DNA of 64,000 bases. Origin: Streblospio benedicti (Eukaryota > Annelida > Polychaeta > Spionida > Spionidae). How positions within the stretch are numbered: position 1 is the stretch's first letter; each line of letters begins with the position of its first letter. A program made the position numbers and the translations under genes. Positions 13,301 to 28,300 of this stretch are shown here, piece by piece. The stretch is from contig CM032666.1 in assembly GCA_019095985.1 (NCBI GenBank), forward strand, positions 48,493,771-48,557,770. Reading direction: 5' to 3'. The notes under the pieces are model-generated. The model was not told where the DNA came from. It ran no database searches and was given only the letters and a program-made list of their open reading frames with translations.

Positions 13301-16300
13301 AGATGATGCCACCAGTGGAGTGCTGTCTCCTCAAACTTTCTCGTCTGGTGAATGAAACAGATATTTTAACATTACATTTCACCTAACAGAGCCTTAACTA
13401 TTAGGGCCTTCGCTCACTACGTATAATAATCTCAATACATGATAAAATCTATAGAAAATGTCCTTTATAGCTTGATATTACCGATTGGCTTCCGCTACAG
13501 AGTGTCTGATCTGATGGACATCTACTGCATCTGCTACATTTGGAGCATTAATCTGAAAACATTATTTTTATTAGTAGGAATAGTATTGTTTTACCATGAC
13601 TACTACCATTCTGTCAAGAGAGCTTTACAATTTTTTTAACAAGTGGATTCAATTGACAGTCTGTATGAATACATACTGAATACTACCAATTATATATTGA
13701 TATCCAAAAGTTTCTCTTTATTCAAAACAGTTTAAATAGATGTAATTAAGCAGATACAAGTACCCGTATAGACTGGGAGAAAGAATCCTCCGACTAATTC
13801 CAATGTAGTAGTATAGCAAATTTAGTTGTACATAATTAGTTGTACATAATTTAGATCATAATTTAGATTATAAAAAATACTATGTACTTGTATACGATGA
13901 TAATCAAACAATTAATTGTGTAATTGTGTAATGAATACAATTTACTATAACCTTTATTACTATGTATTTATGCACATTAATATCTTGTTGACGAATTAAT
14001 TCATACCTTTCATATTCTATTATTTTTATTAGTTATAATGTAACTGATATGATTAATGTATATATATTGTACAATAATTTTATTTTGCCCCTAGAGGGCG
14101 CCTAATAGCAAATACACTTAATCTGAATCTGAATCTGAATCTGTACATCAATATTAATATTAAGAATACATACCGGATAATTGTCATAATCTGCTCGACT
14201 ATCGGCCATCATGTTTGCTTCTAGTTGATTTAATTTGTCTAGTTTGATCACAGTTGGTTCACGGCTAAACTGGCGTAATTCTTGTTTGCTTTGTTGTAGC
14301 TCTTGTCTTACATTTGAATCATTGTCTCTGAAAAACAAATGTACACCAATACAAAATGTTGTATCAACATGATACATCTATATACTTGTATTAGATATTT
14401 ATCAGCCCAACAGCATTACATATATTTATGTCAGATGTTTATCAGCCCATAAGAAGATGATGTCCATACTGGTATAACACAAGACTCATTACATTTAAAA
14501 TATGATTATCTAATAAATTCAAGGATCATATTGAATAACATATAAATGACAAAAAAAGTATTGCTATAATTGCAGGATGGAAACAACACACACATTATGT
14601 AGTAGTCATCATCTTACCGTATCGGGTCTGGCCTGTCATGAGTGGGCTCCGACACCCTCTGCTCCAGTAACATTTCCTGTGACCGGTATAGGCGCTGCTG
14701 TTGGACCATACCTCCATGGTGATAATGGTCAACTTGCTCATTCTGGTCAGCTAAGTGTGGGTCAGTTTGATAACCTTCAATTAGTAAAAATGATTTTGCA
14801 ATTCAAACAAGATAGGAACGTTAGCAAGGAAAGTTTCATAAATGCGAGTGCCACTAGGACTGTGATGTTCGTATTGATCATAATAGCAGTACCTGAGGTA
14901 GAGTACATGCCAGCATGGTAGGTCTGGTAGTGTTCAGGAGGAGGTCCACCGTAACAGCCCGTGTCATGATCCCACACATGAGGATCCTGGGATTGAGGTG
15001 GGCCCACAGTCGCATAGATGCCTATATACAATTTAATCAAAGAAATAAAGTAAAGAAAGTGGTTCAGAGACACAATGCATCCTACGTTGCTTGCAACAAG
15101 CCCAACACGAAGTCAGTGTGGCATCGTGCGCTCGAGGCTGGAAGGCTACTTAGGCTATAAATAGCCTGATGTGTCAGACAGTCGGCGGCGCGATGTGGCA
15201 GCATATAGGCAAGTCAAGAGACTTGTCTACTTCATCACAGGGGATTAGTGTAGTGGTTAGCACGTCCGACCATGACATATAAGACCGGTCTGAATCATGG
15301 ACGGAAGGCCGTGAGTTCGATTCCACGATCTTCCAAATTACCTTTACATGCAACACTGACTTTCGTTTCAATTGGTGGAAGACAAGGACCCGAGTGCTTC
15401 AAGTGAAGCCATCGGGTAGTTGCCCTGTGAAATTGTCCATTAGTCCAGTGGGTTGGCCCCGTGTGCAAGACACTGGGGGAGAGGGCTACCGCTCGGGAAT
15501 TTCGAACTCAGATAGCTGGGTACATGTGTAAAGGGTGATGGAAGTTAGATCCTGAATTCTTATGGGTCCCTCGGTCAATGGAATTTGGCTATGGGACGTG
15601 CTTGTACTAGGAGAATTCCTGATCTGATAACCCTGTGACCCTGAAACACTGACATAGTATAGAAACTCCCTAGCTCACTCTCCAAGCAGCCAGTAGCGAG
15701 ATGATGGTGACTCTGGGTAGTGCCCGGATCCCTTGGGGGATAACTTGAATACGGTACCCGATTGCTGTAAGGAGCTGTTGTGAAAGTGAGATCGTCACCG
15801 GCCTTGTGGGCTGGTTGTAGAGGAGAAGGGAGTTGAGGGAGTCTGTAAAGAAAGTGGTTCAGAGACACAATGCATCCTATGGCGATTGCAACGTGCCCAA
15901 CACGAAGTCAGTGTGGCATCGTGTGCTTGAGGCTGGAAGGCTACTTAGGCTATAAATAGCCTGATGTGTCAGACAGTCGGCGGCGCGACGTGGCAGCATT
16001 ATTAATATAGGCAAGTCAAGAGATTTGTCTACTTCGTCACGGGGGATTAGTGTAGTGGTTAGCACGTCGGGGATCCGACCATGACATATAAGACCGGTCT
16101 GAATCATGGACGGAAGGCCGTGAGTTCGATTCCACGATCTTCCAAATTACCTTTACATGCAACACTGACTTTCGTTTCAATAAGATTTTAGCAATCATAT
16201 TCACAGATACAGTTGATTAAAAATCATGGTTGAAATGACGTGTTCTCAATGGTTGTCTTACAGGGCAGATTCCAATACCAACTTATTTCTCATGCTGAAG

Positions 16301-19300
16301 TTTGATAGCACACAGATAAAGGATATGTATTCAATGATCAGCTGCCTGAGTAAGCTTAAGACATTGAATAAGAAGTTATTATTCTACACATTTACATTTA
16401 CATCTACTATACTAAATGAAATTATACCCCATTTGAACAAATCTAAACCAACCATGTTTTACAAGACCTGAGTCTTTAAAATGGCATGCACTATATATAC
16501 TAGGAATATATACATGTACATTGTACGCATTTTGTTAGTAAATCAATATTGAACTAATGTCACTAGTAGTCTTACATGTATTATGTACATATTTGAATCC
16601 CCATACACATTGATAAGTATGTCAAACAATGATCAAGTGATCTTTATCAAGGTCATTATTAATTTTCAATAAAAGAATAGGTGTTTTCTATCAATTTATT
16701 CATTTCAATTTGCTTTCAAATGATTATACCAGGTATTATAGGTTTGGAGCATTTTTTTCAGGTAACAAATATCGTTTTTTTTCTTGATAGTTTTGTTTGC
16801 TTAATCAGATGGTTTGGCGTTGAACCTGTGCACAAACAATAAAATTATATACAAAAATGCACTTTTTACCTTCATCACGATGCTGGCTGCTATCGGAATG
16901 ATATTCTGAGAATGGAATTTCCCGTTCACCAATAGGTCTATGCATATTGGGATGTGGGGGTGGTTTGTGCATCACCTTAAAATTCAAAGAAAGGTTTTAC
17001 GACACAAAGACAAACAAAATGACTCACTACATGTTAGTCTTGACATAGAACCATCCTCTGACAATGTGAGTTTTTGCACTGACCTGACCATGACGTTGTT
17101 GTCGTCGCAGTGACCCAACATTGTCGTACACAGAATTATTGCTTCCTGGCTTTTGACCTTGACCTTGGAATGGATGCTGCTCACCAAAAAACTGTTGATG
17201 TTGCTGAAGTTGTCGATTTCTTGCTCTAAAAGATGGATATAATATCCATAATTTCATGTATTACATGCAGATGGCTTAAACTATCATAATCATGTAAAAA
17301 TATATTAATGTGATGAGGCTTATAGTTACATAGATAGCATACATGTTCAACATTCATAAGAATCATGAAATAATTCAAAGGTGTGCTCATTTTGAAAAGT
17401 AAAAATTAGTCTGAGAAAGAAAATTCTCATTTGGAAAAGGAATTCACACAAGTCCTCGTATCCTACTTGTTCAAGCTTATTTGGGGGTGCTCAGGGTTAT
17501 CTTACAGTCATTAAGAGTGCTACCATGAATGCGTAACTCTTGGCAAGGCAATACAAAGCAAGTGATGACGACAGACAAAACAATAGCTTTGCTGCACTAC
17601 ACACCTTGGTTGGGTAGCTGTGTCTGAATGTCCAGATTGACTGTCTAGGGTAGAGTTTGGCGAGTATCCAGGGTCATATCCAGCGCCGATCTCTTCTGGG
17701 TTAGAGACTGCTCGTCTTGGCTGTGTTACTGGAGATGCTGGGTTTGAGGTAGCTTTGCGGCCACGGACTCTCTGCGTTAACAACATTATCATCAAATACA
17801 AAAAGTCTATTTTGATGCTATTTAACATGAACAAAATTCCATAATCCATCCATATAGCACACATAAACAGCAATTATATGAAGCAAAATATATTTGTCAA
17901 CTAATTTGATCATAATGCACACTTCATTATTTATATGACACCACATTTCATCCAATTGTATGAAAGATTGGTAAAATCTCCTTATTTTTATTGATTGTTC
18001 ATTTTGATATTTTAAAGGTGCAATTTATCATTTAGCTATCTTCACATTAATTTCATGAGTATCAATATCTTGAACCATTTTGGAAATCTGATACATGCAT
18101 AAATATTCCCAATGTCGAAGAGGTGATGATTATTCATCTGTAAAAAATAAATTGACAAAAAGCATGCAAAGACAAATGGTAGGAAAAAGCTATAATTATG
18201 ACGTCATCCTATACTAAGCAATATCATTCAAATCATAATTTGAATAATTAATACTAACCCTAAAAAATAAAAATAAAAATCAACTCATAATTAACAATAA
18301 TTGAAGCAGCAAATAGCAAAGAACACGGTCACTAGTTTCTAAAGATACATTGTACATATATGAGTAAATTTCATGTAATCAGCTAAATTGTTAATGATTG
18401 TAACACACAGTGATATATAATCGAGAAAATGATAGAAATATATTGTAATCATAACAACACTACATGTATAGGATAGTTTTGTTGAGTTGACTAGGTAAGA
18501 GTGAAAAAGAAATATGGCCGATAGAAAATGAACTCTAGTTTTCAATCGGCCATCTGTAAGTTAGATGTAAGAAAATTTACTCAAATTTACCAGGTATTCC
18601 AAGACCCACTCACGACTGGTAATACTTTGATCAGTCTCACTTTTAATCATGATTATTCGTGAGATGAATGCAGTTCATATCCATTTTCCATACAATTGTA
18701 ACTGATATTCTTTGAATTCATTGTATTAACTACCGTATTTGGAAACTATTATTGTCAGTCAAATCTATGTTACATCTTTCATTTTGATGTCATGTCAATA
18801 TCATCTAACAATCCACATGTACAATCATGTATATCCAAGGTCATTTTCTTTTGAAAAGAAATAGTACTTTAAAGAGATAGAGATTCTTTGAATTATCTAC
18901 TTTTTTACTCCTACATGTACATCTTAGTACTGGTATTCTTCAAATAATCATCATCACATAAAATTCAAAAAAGGTGCATCACATTCAGTTATCCGAGTAC
19001 TTTGACATTAAGTGTTTCATTGTTGTTTTATCATAAAATTTATTTTTCACCATAAAACAAAAAATACAAACTAACTAAAAAGCCACAACTGGATGAGCTA
19101 AAAATGATTACTTTTCAGCATAAAACTCAAATTGCTAGCAATTACAGTTTGATCAATTAACTACAAAATTGTGTCACACAATCACATGCAGTTTTAAGGT
19201 CTGGTGAACATAATTTTATCATTTAATCGATCCTCTGTCTTTGTGTACGTTCTATCACTCGTACTCAATCTGAATATGATCCATTACTCAGATCCATAAC

Positions 19301-22300
19301 AATTTTTTTGACTTTGTAACACCTCTAAATTTGCAATATTAGAATATGAAAAAACTTAATGTAGACATTCTAATAATACTTTCAAGTTGAGACAGTCATA
19401 ATTTTCAACTGTGTGAAAAAGTTTAGTGTTAAAGTATGACCTTTTAAAACTGATGATACCATTTCATTATAAAGTATCATTAGTGCTACATTATCACTCA
19501 TCAAAATTTTGCCTTTATCCAAGCCTCTTTTTAAAAAAAAAACTTCATGTATATACAAGATAATTATTGACAAGCCCTCTACACAAGTATCCTCAATTAG
19601 ATACAAATATCACACCACATATAACTACAAAATCAACATTTTATATTTCAAATAAAACTATGCTATGTTCCTATTCAGAATTGGACATATATGGTGTTGT
19701 ATAAGAGTAGAACAGTAAACTGTAAAGCTGCTCCTTATCCATAACCTTTCTGATGTGTTTAATATCAGGTAACACATTTGCATTTTGTAAAAAATGGCTA
19801 TCAAACATAACTTTGAATAATATAATCCAATTCAAAATGTAACATTCACATTTAAACCCTAAACTGTTACAAAACAATGATTCAAATCAATGTATCCATG
19901 TTTCACGTGCTCTTTACTCTTTACCTCACTCACATTTCAAGAATAGACTTCATTGGCAACTTATTACTAAAGCCATGTGCTTTACTACAACAGGTCGCTG
20001 TTTGTGCTCGAGTGGAATAATAAATGATCTCCAATAATATGATAATAGATCAATATTGTGTTTTGTCCTAAATTAGCCATTATTATTTTTTTGCATGCAC
20101 CTCAATTCGACAAAGGAGGCGGTGGATACAGGTTCTCTTTTCAACAGATGTTTTTAAATGAGCTCTGTATTGAATCAACCATGGTGTGAATGAATTTTTA
20201 GAATACATTCATAACAGAAAGGTTATAGATCCCATTTGGTCATTTCACATAATACGGTCACAATATAATACCTATTTCACAAATGTGTGATATGCATGCA
20301 CTAATTTTCATTTGGTTCATTTACTTTTTATATGTGATACGTTGTAACATAATTATCCTGAAGAGTCCGTTTGTAGCACATATTTAAATTATATAATTAT
20401 GGACTTTTAATGATAGTTGACAATTGAAATTACAGTTGTACATGTAGTAACAAGTCTATTAAACATTCGTCATGTAACAATGTGCGGTTGATGAACTAAC
20501 AAATATGCTAGTGGTCTTCAAGTATTTTATGTATTTTATACATAAAAAAACCTTGATTTCAATATTTTATATTCTCAACAATAATACATGAAAATGTATC
20601 AGAAATAAAGCACAGCATACATGTACATGTATACTCAAAATAAAACATATTTGTTAAATTTGCAAGTTGAGCAGCACAGGTTTTGACTGTATATCTGAAG
20701 AGGGTGCTTAAGCACCGAAAACGTTCATAAAACAATATTTACAACTTTCATTTTTGGAATTCATCATTACAGCAGAGAACAGATAATAATAGTGATCACA
20801 AAATAAAACAGTTGGTAACAGAATATGAATGGTTTCTAAAATGGTGACTATGTGTACCTTAAAGTATTACGCCATAATCAAAGATACAAATGTTACAAAT
20901 GTCTTTTGTATTATATGAATAATTTATGCTGCTTTCATTTATCACCAGATCAGATGTATAGCAAAGTGGACATCTGACCCAAGGTCATATCTATCTACCA
21001 TTTATATTACTACTACACTACAAACTTTAAAAAATGTTTATGCCGTAACATGGAATTACCTGTACATACATTCAATGTAGCCATAGAAAGGAGATAAATT
21101 TCTAAGGCTATTTTCATATGGATGGAAAGTCTATCTTACACATACCAGTAATTTGTACTACATGCAGGTCATCAATCTCCAACTTTTTCATTAACATCAC
21201 TCTCAAAGTCTCACTACACAGTCCTCACCTCATTGATTATTTATTTTTTCAAATTTTTAGTATTTGGCTGTTTTATTATGTGCTTGTGTGATTTGATTTT
21301 ACATGTATATTCATTATAAAAAAAAAAATATGAATAATAAATATTATTTCGTGTCCCTTTTGTGTTTGCAATTTAGCTAATTCAAACTACCATTTTAAAT
21401 ATTACCTGAAGCCTTGAATGGATACACTTTTCATATTGAATGAAACACATCACATTGCTTTTATCAAAACATTTGTGCTCGGCCAACGAACATAGCATTT
21501 CAGAGTTAATATATCATCTTAATATTACTTGTGAAAAAATATGTGGCATTGAGGCCTCTTATGTTAATTTACAAGCCTGATTCTAAGGTAAACAAAAAAC
21601 AACAACACTGTATTACCCTTAAAAAATAAACATAAATTCTAGCTCATTATATACATGAATGAATTTTCAGGTCCAGGCATACATGTATAGTAACTCTCAA
21701 TATAGTTGATCACTATATATACCGTATTTCATTTCTGTATATCAAAAACACTTAGTGTTATATTACGCCATTCATGAAACATTCATAATTTTTATTGCGA
21801 GCATTCTCATATTGAAATATCACTAGGTAAATAACAAACTTGGATAATCTATGAAGCAAACAGATATTTATGGCGTTTACTCCTAAATATTTGACCAGAC
21901 GGTTCATGTTCTTGATCCATTTTTCAATATATTGACATATGTCCATTTACAACAAAAATATTATTAAAATGGTCCAGCTATAATATTGAGCTCACTCCAG
22001 ACATGGTTGTTTCAGGTGCTCCAGGTCAGTGTAAGGAAGTCAAATATTTTCAACCAGTTTCATTTTTAGTGGTGTTTGCATTATGATTTTGTGATTTCAT
22101 GCATCAATTCATCAATGTATGTCTCATACTTTTGATGCAGACAAATGACAATGGACCAGGTGTTCTCAAAGACCCTTGTAAACATGAATTTCTGTATAAA
22201 TTTAACTTCTGAGTGTTTATTCAGCATTTTATGGTGGAAGTTTCTTTAATTTAGCGCTTTCAGTAATTATATACTACTTCAATTCAATACATTTCTATAA

Positions 22301-25300
22301 TTTTAGTACAATGAACACTTACTTAATTTGTTTCTCAAAAAGAAACACATTTAAACCTACAAACATTTCTTTCAATAGCCTTTGTCAACATACTGGTACA
22401 TGTACAAAGATTCTCATCAAGCTATTTAAGCTTGTCTATCCATAAATATCACTAATGAAAAAGATTAATTGATTAATTGTACAGATTGATGACTTCCACC
22501 AATATTTTCATTTATACAATACTCAAAAGCTTGTCTATTTTAGAAAATATACATTAAAAACATCTATGAATGTATCCTCTCCAAATAGCCTAATTTAAAA
22601 CTCAAACCCCATATTACAATCAAAACTTAATATTTCAATCGAAAAAATAACATAAATCAACAAGTATACAAATTAATGAAAATTAAATGGACATTAAAAA
22701 CCAAAGCATAGCGCTAAAAATATAAAAACCAAAACCTCAATTGCTGGAAAATAGCAACAAACTACCCATAACCATGCATCTAAAGGTAGCCACTGTATTG
22801 CGCTCACAAATGACAGGTGGACTACATTAAAAACTATTTTATTGTTAACCCACATTTTGACCAACCTTTGGGGGACTTAAACGCAAGGAGCCAGAACTTG
22901 ACGCCTTGCGTGCATAGTTGTGACCTGCAGCAACCTGGATTTTTTTAGAGAATAGAGCAAAACATTACACAATGAAACCGAATGTTAGATATTGATATAT
23001 ACATAAAGATAGATGAACACAGAAATAGACTTTGAGTTTAAGAAAACAAGTATTACAAATAGAGAGCACCGAAGATATTAAGCAGATGACAACAATAAAA
23101 TCTAGAATTTCTCCAATCTGGAATCTAAAAAGAAAGATTAGGAAATATTCATGAAAAGCTACAATCAACATTTTGATGAAGTGATTGAAATCTACAGCTG
23201 GAAGGGAAACATAGTACTAATGAAAAGAAAGTTTATTTAGAACACCAATAATTGTGTAACACTTGCACATTCCAATTTTTATTCAAACATCAGTTTAAAA
23301 AGATATCATCTGCTACAATTGTGATGAATTATTTGAAATATATCATTTATATATCATATACACATACTAAACTCATAGTACATATATATGAGATATTCTT
23401 ATTAATTAAAAAAAATATTGCATTTTGTATGACTATTTACAGTTGACCTCCATGCCCCCCCCCCCCCCCCCACACACACACACAAAATGGTGATTAATTC
23501 TTTACCTGTTGAAATGTACATTGCTGCTTATAGTTAACTACCGGCAAAAGCAATAATCTTTGGCATTAAAAATGCATTGGTTTAAAATCAAAACTGATGA
23601 GTTGGCACTTTATAATTTTAAATTCATCTTCTAAAGTGCCAATATATCTTATATGTAGAACAGTAGTATAAAAATGAAAAAGCCTTGTTCATACAATATA
23701 CAGTATTTTATGTGTATCTTAATCTCTTGTGCACGCTACTTGAGCAAGGTAAAAGAATCTGATTGGTTGTGTGGTGATGAAGACAAACCTGTCGTATGCT
23801 CTCTCGCAGAGAGGCAAACGAACCCTTACGCCACAGCTGAGGCATAGAGTAGAGAGCCTGTAATCAAATATGAGACTTTGAAACCAAAGCAAGCATTCTT
23901 TTATAAATACCAAGCCAAGAATAAGTTAAATGCTTCAAATTATGACGGTAGTATTCTTCATGATTTGCATTAACAAGTAATAGCAAACTATAAAAGCACA
24001 TTATTTTACTGTGCATGAAAATAAGTTCTGTTATCTCAAATTGAAGCCAACTACCAATTTCCAAATATATTCTAATCACCCTTTTTTGATGCCATACTTT
24101 GTAATAACCATCCAGCTTGCTTTTAAAATGACATACCAGTACAAGAGATTAGTATTAATAACGTACAATGTATGCTTTTTAAAACAGGCATTTTAATATT
24201 AATGTAAATATAAAAATACAGCAAATCTTAATGGATTTGGGTCACATACTCTGTGATTACATTCAACTAACTCTAAGGAATAAATCATTTGGAATATCCC
24301 ACAATAGACAAGTACACCTTATTGATTGAATTTGGTAATGGGTGTCAACATGTCTCAATCTATGTGGAAGGTATTCTTCCAGCATAAAGAGTTATCCAGT
24401 TTCATTGAAATATCGCTTCAAATATCACATTCTTTCAAGTTTTATAATTATTTTTAAACAATAATATCTTTGTAGATGTCATGTATCTATTTGTAAATCA
24501 TCCTTCTGCTTTACCAGGGCTAGGGCTGTACACGACACCAGATTCTGTTCATCTATTATTTTGTAGAACTAGAATGATAGAACCATTGCATGAACTGGTT
24601 AAATTACACCCAATATTTATGAGCTTTTATTTTGTTTTTCACGTGAGCATGCATTTCTAACTATCGAAAAATAACACTTACATGTAAGATAACAGAATCA
24701 GTGAATTTACATGGATACTCATAACCATTTGATCTTTCATATAATAAATAAAGTAGAGGCTAATTGATTCCCAACCTACAAAATTCAAGTATGGACAGTG
24801 TCTGCTTACAAGCATGACAAAATGATATATATGTTGTATTGCATTGTATATGAGTTTTAGACAATGCTGTACTGAGTTATACATATGAAATTATCATTTG
24901 AACTTAATATTTACATGCAGCTAAATTCTTCATGTCTTTCACAATTTTTTTATGAAATTCATGAAATGCGATTGCATATTTTTTTCAGATTACATGAAAT
25001 GCTATACGTTTAATCACAAGTCACAAGTCCCCCTACAAGCCTGGTACAAGCATGCTCAATCATAATGTTCAATTGTGTTTCGTTGATTTATTATTAAAAT
25101 TAGCAAAGTATTTGTAGAGCAAATATGTACATGGATCTTGAAAAGTAGATAAAATGTAATTAAATCTTTGACAATAAAATGATGATTGTCAAAGATGTCT
25201 ATCTGACAGATGAATCAATTTCTGACCTTCATAAAGTAATCACATTACCTTTATTGGCAAATATCACTCAATATATTCCAACATGTTTCTTAGTAAAGAA

Positions 25301-28300
25301 TGTATTTGCTATCCAAGATAATTAATATTACTATATTCTAATGCAGCCACATGGATCAATCCGAAGTTGTTGCATGTACTCATGTGTTTACTAAAATACT
25401 TTCTCTATCCATGTGTATCTACAGGTTTAAGATTGACACACTTCGATTTGCTTAACATTCATAGGTTATAGGTGCCACTGCTATATCTGTGACTCTCTTG
25501 TAAGATTAAGATTACCAGTAATGTATAACAATAACATGTATAAACTTATTCAGTGGATAAAACTTGATCACTACCACTAAAATCCTAGCATGAATTATTT
25601 CACTATTACATTAATGGTCGAATCTTATTAGGGGCTATTATTTCATTATTCCTTCTGAATAAAACAATAGGGTATGAGTTGATGATCCATGCATAGCCAT
25701 CATAGCATTGTTTCCCAAGATTACAAAGGAAACTCATTAAAGCTTCCACATCAATGGAAAGTCCTGTGCCATTAATGGGCTACCATTATTTATAGAAGTG
25801 GGGGGCACAATAATAGGGAACATTTAATGTTTAACAATCCTTTAAAAGTGCAAGATTTTGCTCCATTTTAAACATTCTTGCCAATATAATATAGTCTTAT
25901 AACATGGCCATTATGTACCTCATACAATGTATCATACATAGTTTTTGGTGATTTAAGGGATATGGTTAACTTAACCTCTTAAACTATTTAACATGTAATC
26001 AAGAATCACATTTATCACTTTTATCATTGAAGAGTGCATGGTTATCAATATGAACCAGTATTTGGTAGGAACAGCTATTACAGTAGCTCTGACAATTCAC
26101 AACTGAAATTTACGTCATATAATATGATGAGTCATTTGTAAAGTGTGCACAATAAACAAATCAAGACAGCACATTCTCTGAAATGGAAACATTATTAAAA
26201 TGTAAAAAATAAAATGAATATTTTTCATACATAAATTGATTACACCTTTGAATGACACTTTCAGCTTGAATCTCTAAATTCTACAATAAAATTTAGAACT
26301 AGTTCATATTTATATTAATTCATTTACAACAGTGAATGACAACTATGTTTGTTACATTTCTGGTGTTTATTGATACATTATTGCCCAGAAATCCTGCAGT
26401 TTGGAGAGCCACACATTGACCATTCTACTGTAGACATGGTATGATAATTGTAACGTTTTGGAAATGTGCTTCAGACTTTCAACACTCAAAAGAATATTCT
26501 GTGCAATGAGAGAGAAATCTGAAGACCACATAAAAGTGGACAAGAATTTATCTCTCTTAGATATTATATGAAATCGTAAAAAGGGATTACTATTAAATAT
26601 CTAAGGCTGAATATTAACACCTGTGTATATATAGCATCATTAATTATTTATGTGCATAGTGTCATGGATAAATGTTGAAATATACTACATAATAATCCAA
26701 ATTTACAAACCAATAAATAATTCCAATACATACCATGCAGCAGTCACGGAATCTTCGCGCATCAACTGGGGTTGTGAAGTTGAGGCCCCACTCGTGTTCT
26801 GATCGTGAATCTTTCCAATGCACAAAGCATTCTGAGGCTTGAGTTATTCTTGTACCTAAATTGATTATGACAATTGAAATTTGTATATGGTTGGAAAGGA
26901 TTAAAACAATATGCCATGAATATACAAAATGGTTTAAGTTACAGTAATAAAAAGATTAATGATTTGTCCCCTACCGGATCTATGCTCAGAGCACCTAAAA
27001 TTATTACTACGCACTGGGACAGCATTGAATGATTTGATGAGATAGTAAATGAGGTAATAATCTGGTTAAATCAACACAACAGTCAGTCCAAAAATGGTGA
27101 AAAGATCATTACATGAGATATCAATATAGAAGTTTTGAAATACTAGCATCATCACTAAAATAATTCTAATTGGAACGACTCAGGACATTCAAATCATAAT
27201 GCAAACAAGAATCAGTTGCAGTCATGTTAGATCCAGAACATTTGCAACAAAAATTGGAAATCTCAAAAATCGATGTTTGGTCTAGCACAGATAGTTCATT
27301 GCTTTCATCATATAATGAAAGTGCATGAACAATTACCGGTAATTCAAAATTAAATGTATCGGTTAAATCATTCATATTAAAGTTTAGCAAATATCTTGTA
27401 AATCAGGTCTAGTAAAATTATTTGACACCAACCAATACAGAATTACAAAACAAAAAACTAAATAAAGAACCAAAACCTTACTTTAAAACATTTCTTAAAG
27501 TTATTCTGATAATGACGTAGTATAAAAGATTATTGAAATAAAAAATGTTGGCTCTATCTAGTCTGTTATATTATTATTTCAATTAAATGATTTATTTTCC
27601 TTGTCATTATGTTTTTTTTAGAAGAAGTTGCAAAGAAGTTACCAATTGATAACAAAATAATATTATAAATTGTCATGAAAACACTACCTGGCTGAATAAG
27701 TCTCACATCAAATATCTTTTCAACGTGTCTATTATAAGCAGTAATTTGGAAGACTGTGTCTGGTGTGTCTTGTATGCAGGTGATATTGACAGGCACAACA
27801 TCATCTGACACCCTGGCCCAGCAGATGTCGCCACCCTCCTCACGAACCTCAAAGATTTCTGCCCACAGCCTGTAAAGGAAAAACACTCCTTACTAGTGAT
27901 GGCAAAATAAGTACTATTGACAAGAAAATTCATAAATGACAAGCAGATGCATTATACAGCAATTGTTCTTTTAGACAGCAAGCTCATGTAATGTAGGATA
28001 CATCTTTCTTAGTGTTCAAAAGTATAAGAAGTCTAACTGTACAATTGCCATGGAATTATAATTTTATTCACATAAAATACTATCTCATTTTAAATAATAT
28101 CTGCAACTGTGCACAATGTATCATTACACTCTTTCCAATTTACCCATTTTTATTCCTCCCATTTTTGTTCTGGGTCTGCAAGTGATTACCGGTAGCTTAA
28201 TTAGTGGTCTTCCAGTTGTCAATCAGTCTTAGTATATAGGGAGGTGTTTGCTGAATTTTACTGTTTTCTTTACATTATAAAACAAATCAGATATCAATTT

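Noticed and set aside
15240-15340. Possible tRNA genes inside the direct repeats
   Set aside because: The spacing and unpaired acceptor stem fit a SINE head; both copies sit in the same longer repeat.
27870-27886. Start codon at 27886 as the sif start
   Set aside because: It lies upstream of a clear acceptor (TTTACAG) and the frame before LWAE is intron. The exon at 46782-46870 supplies the real start.
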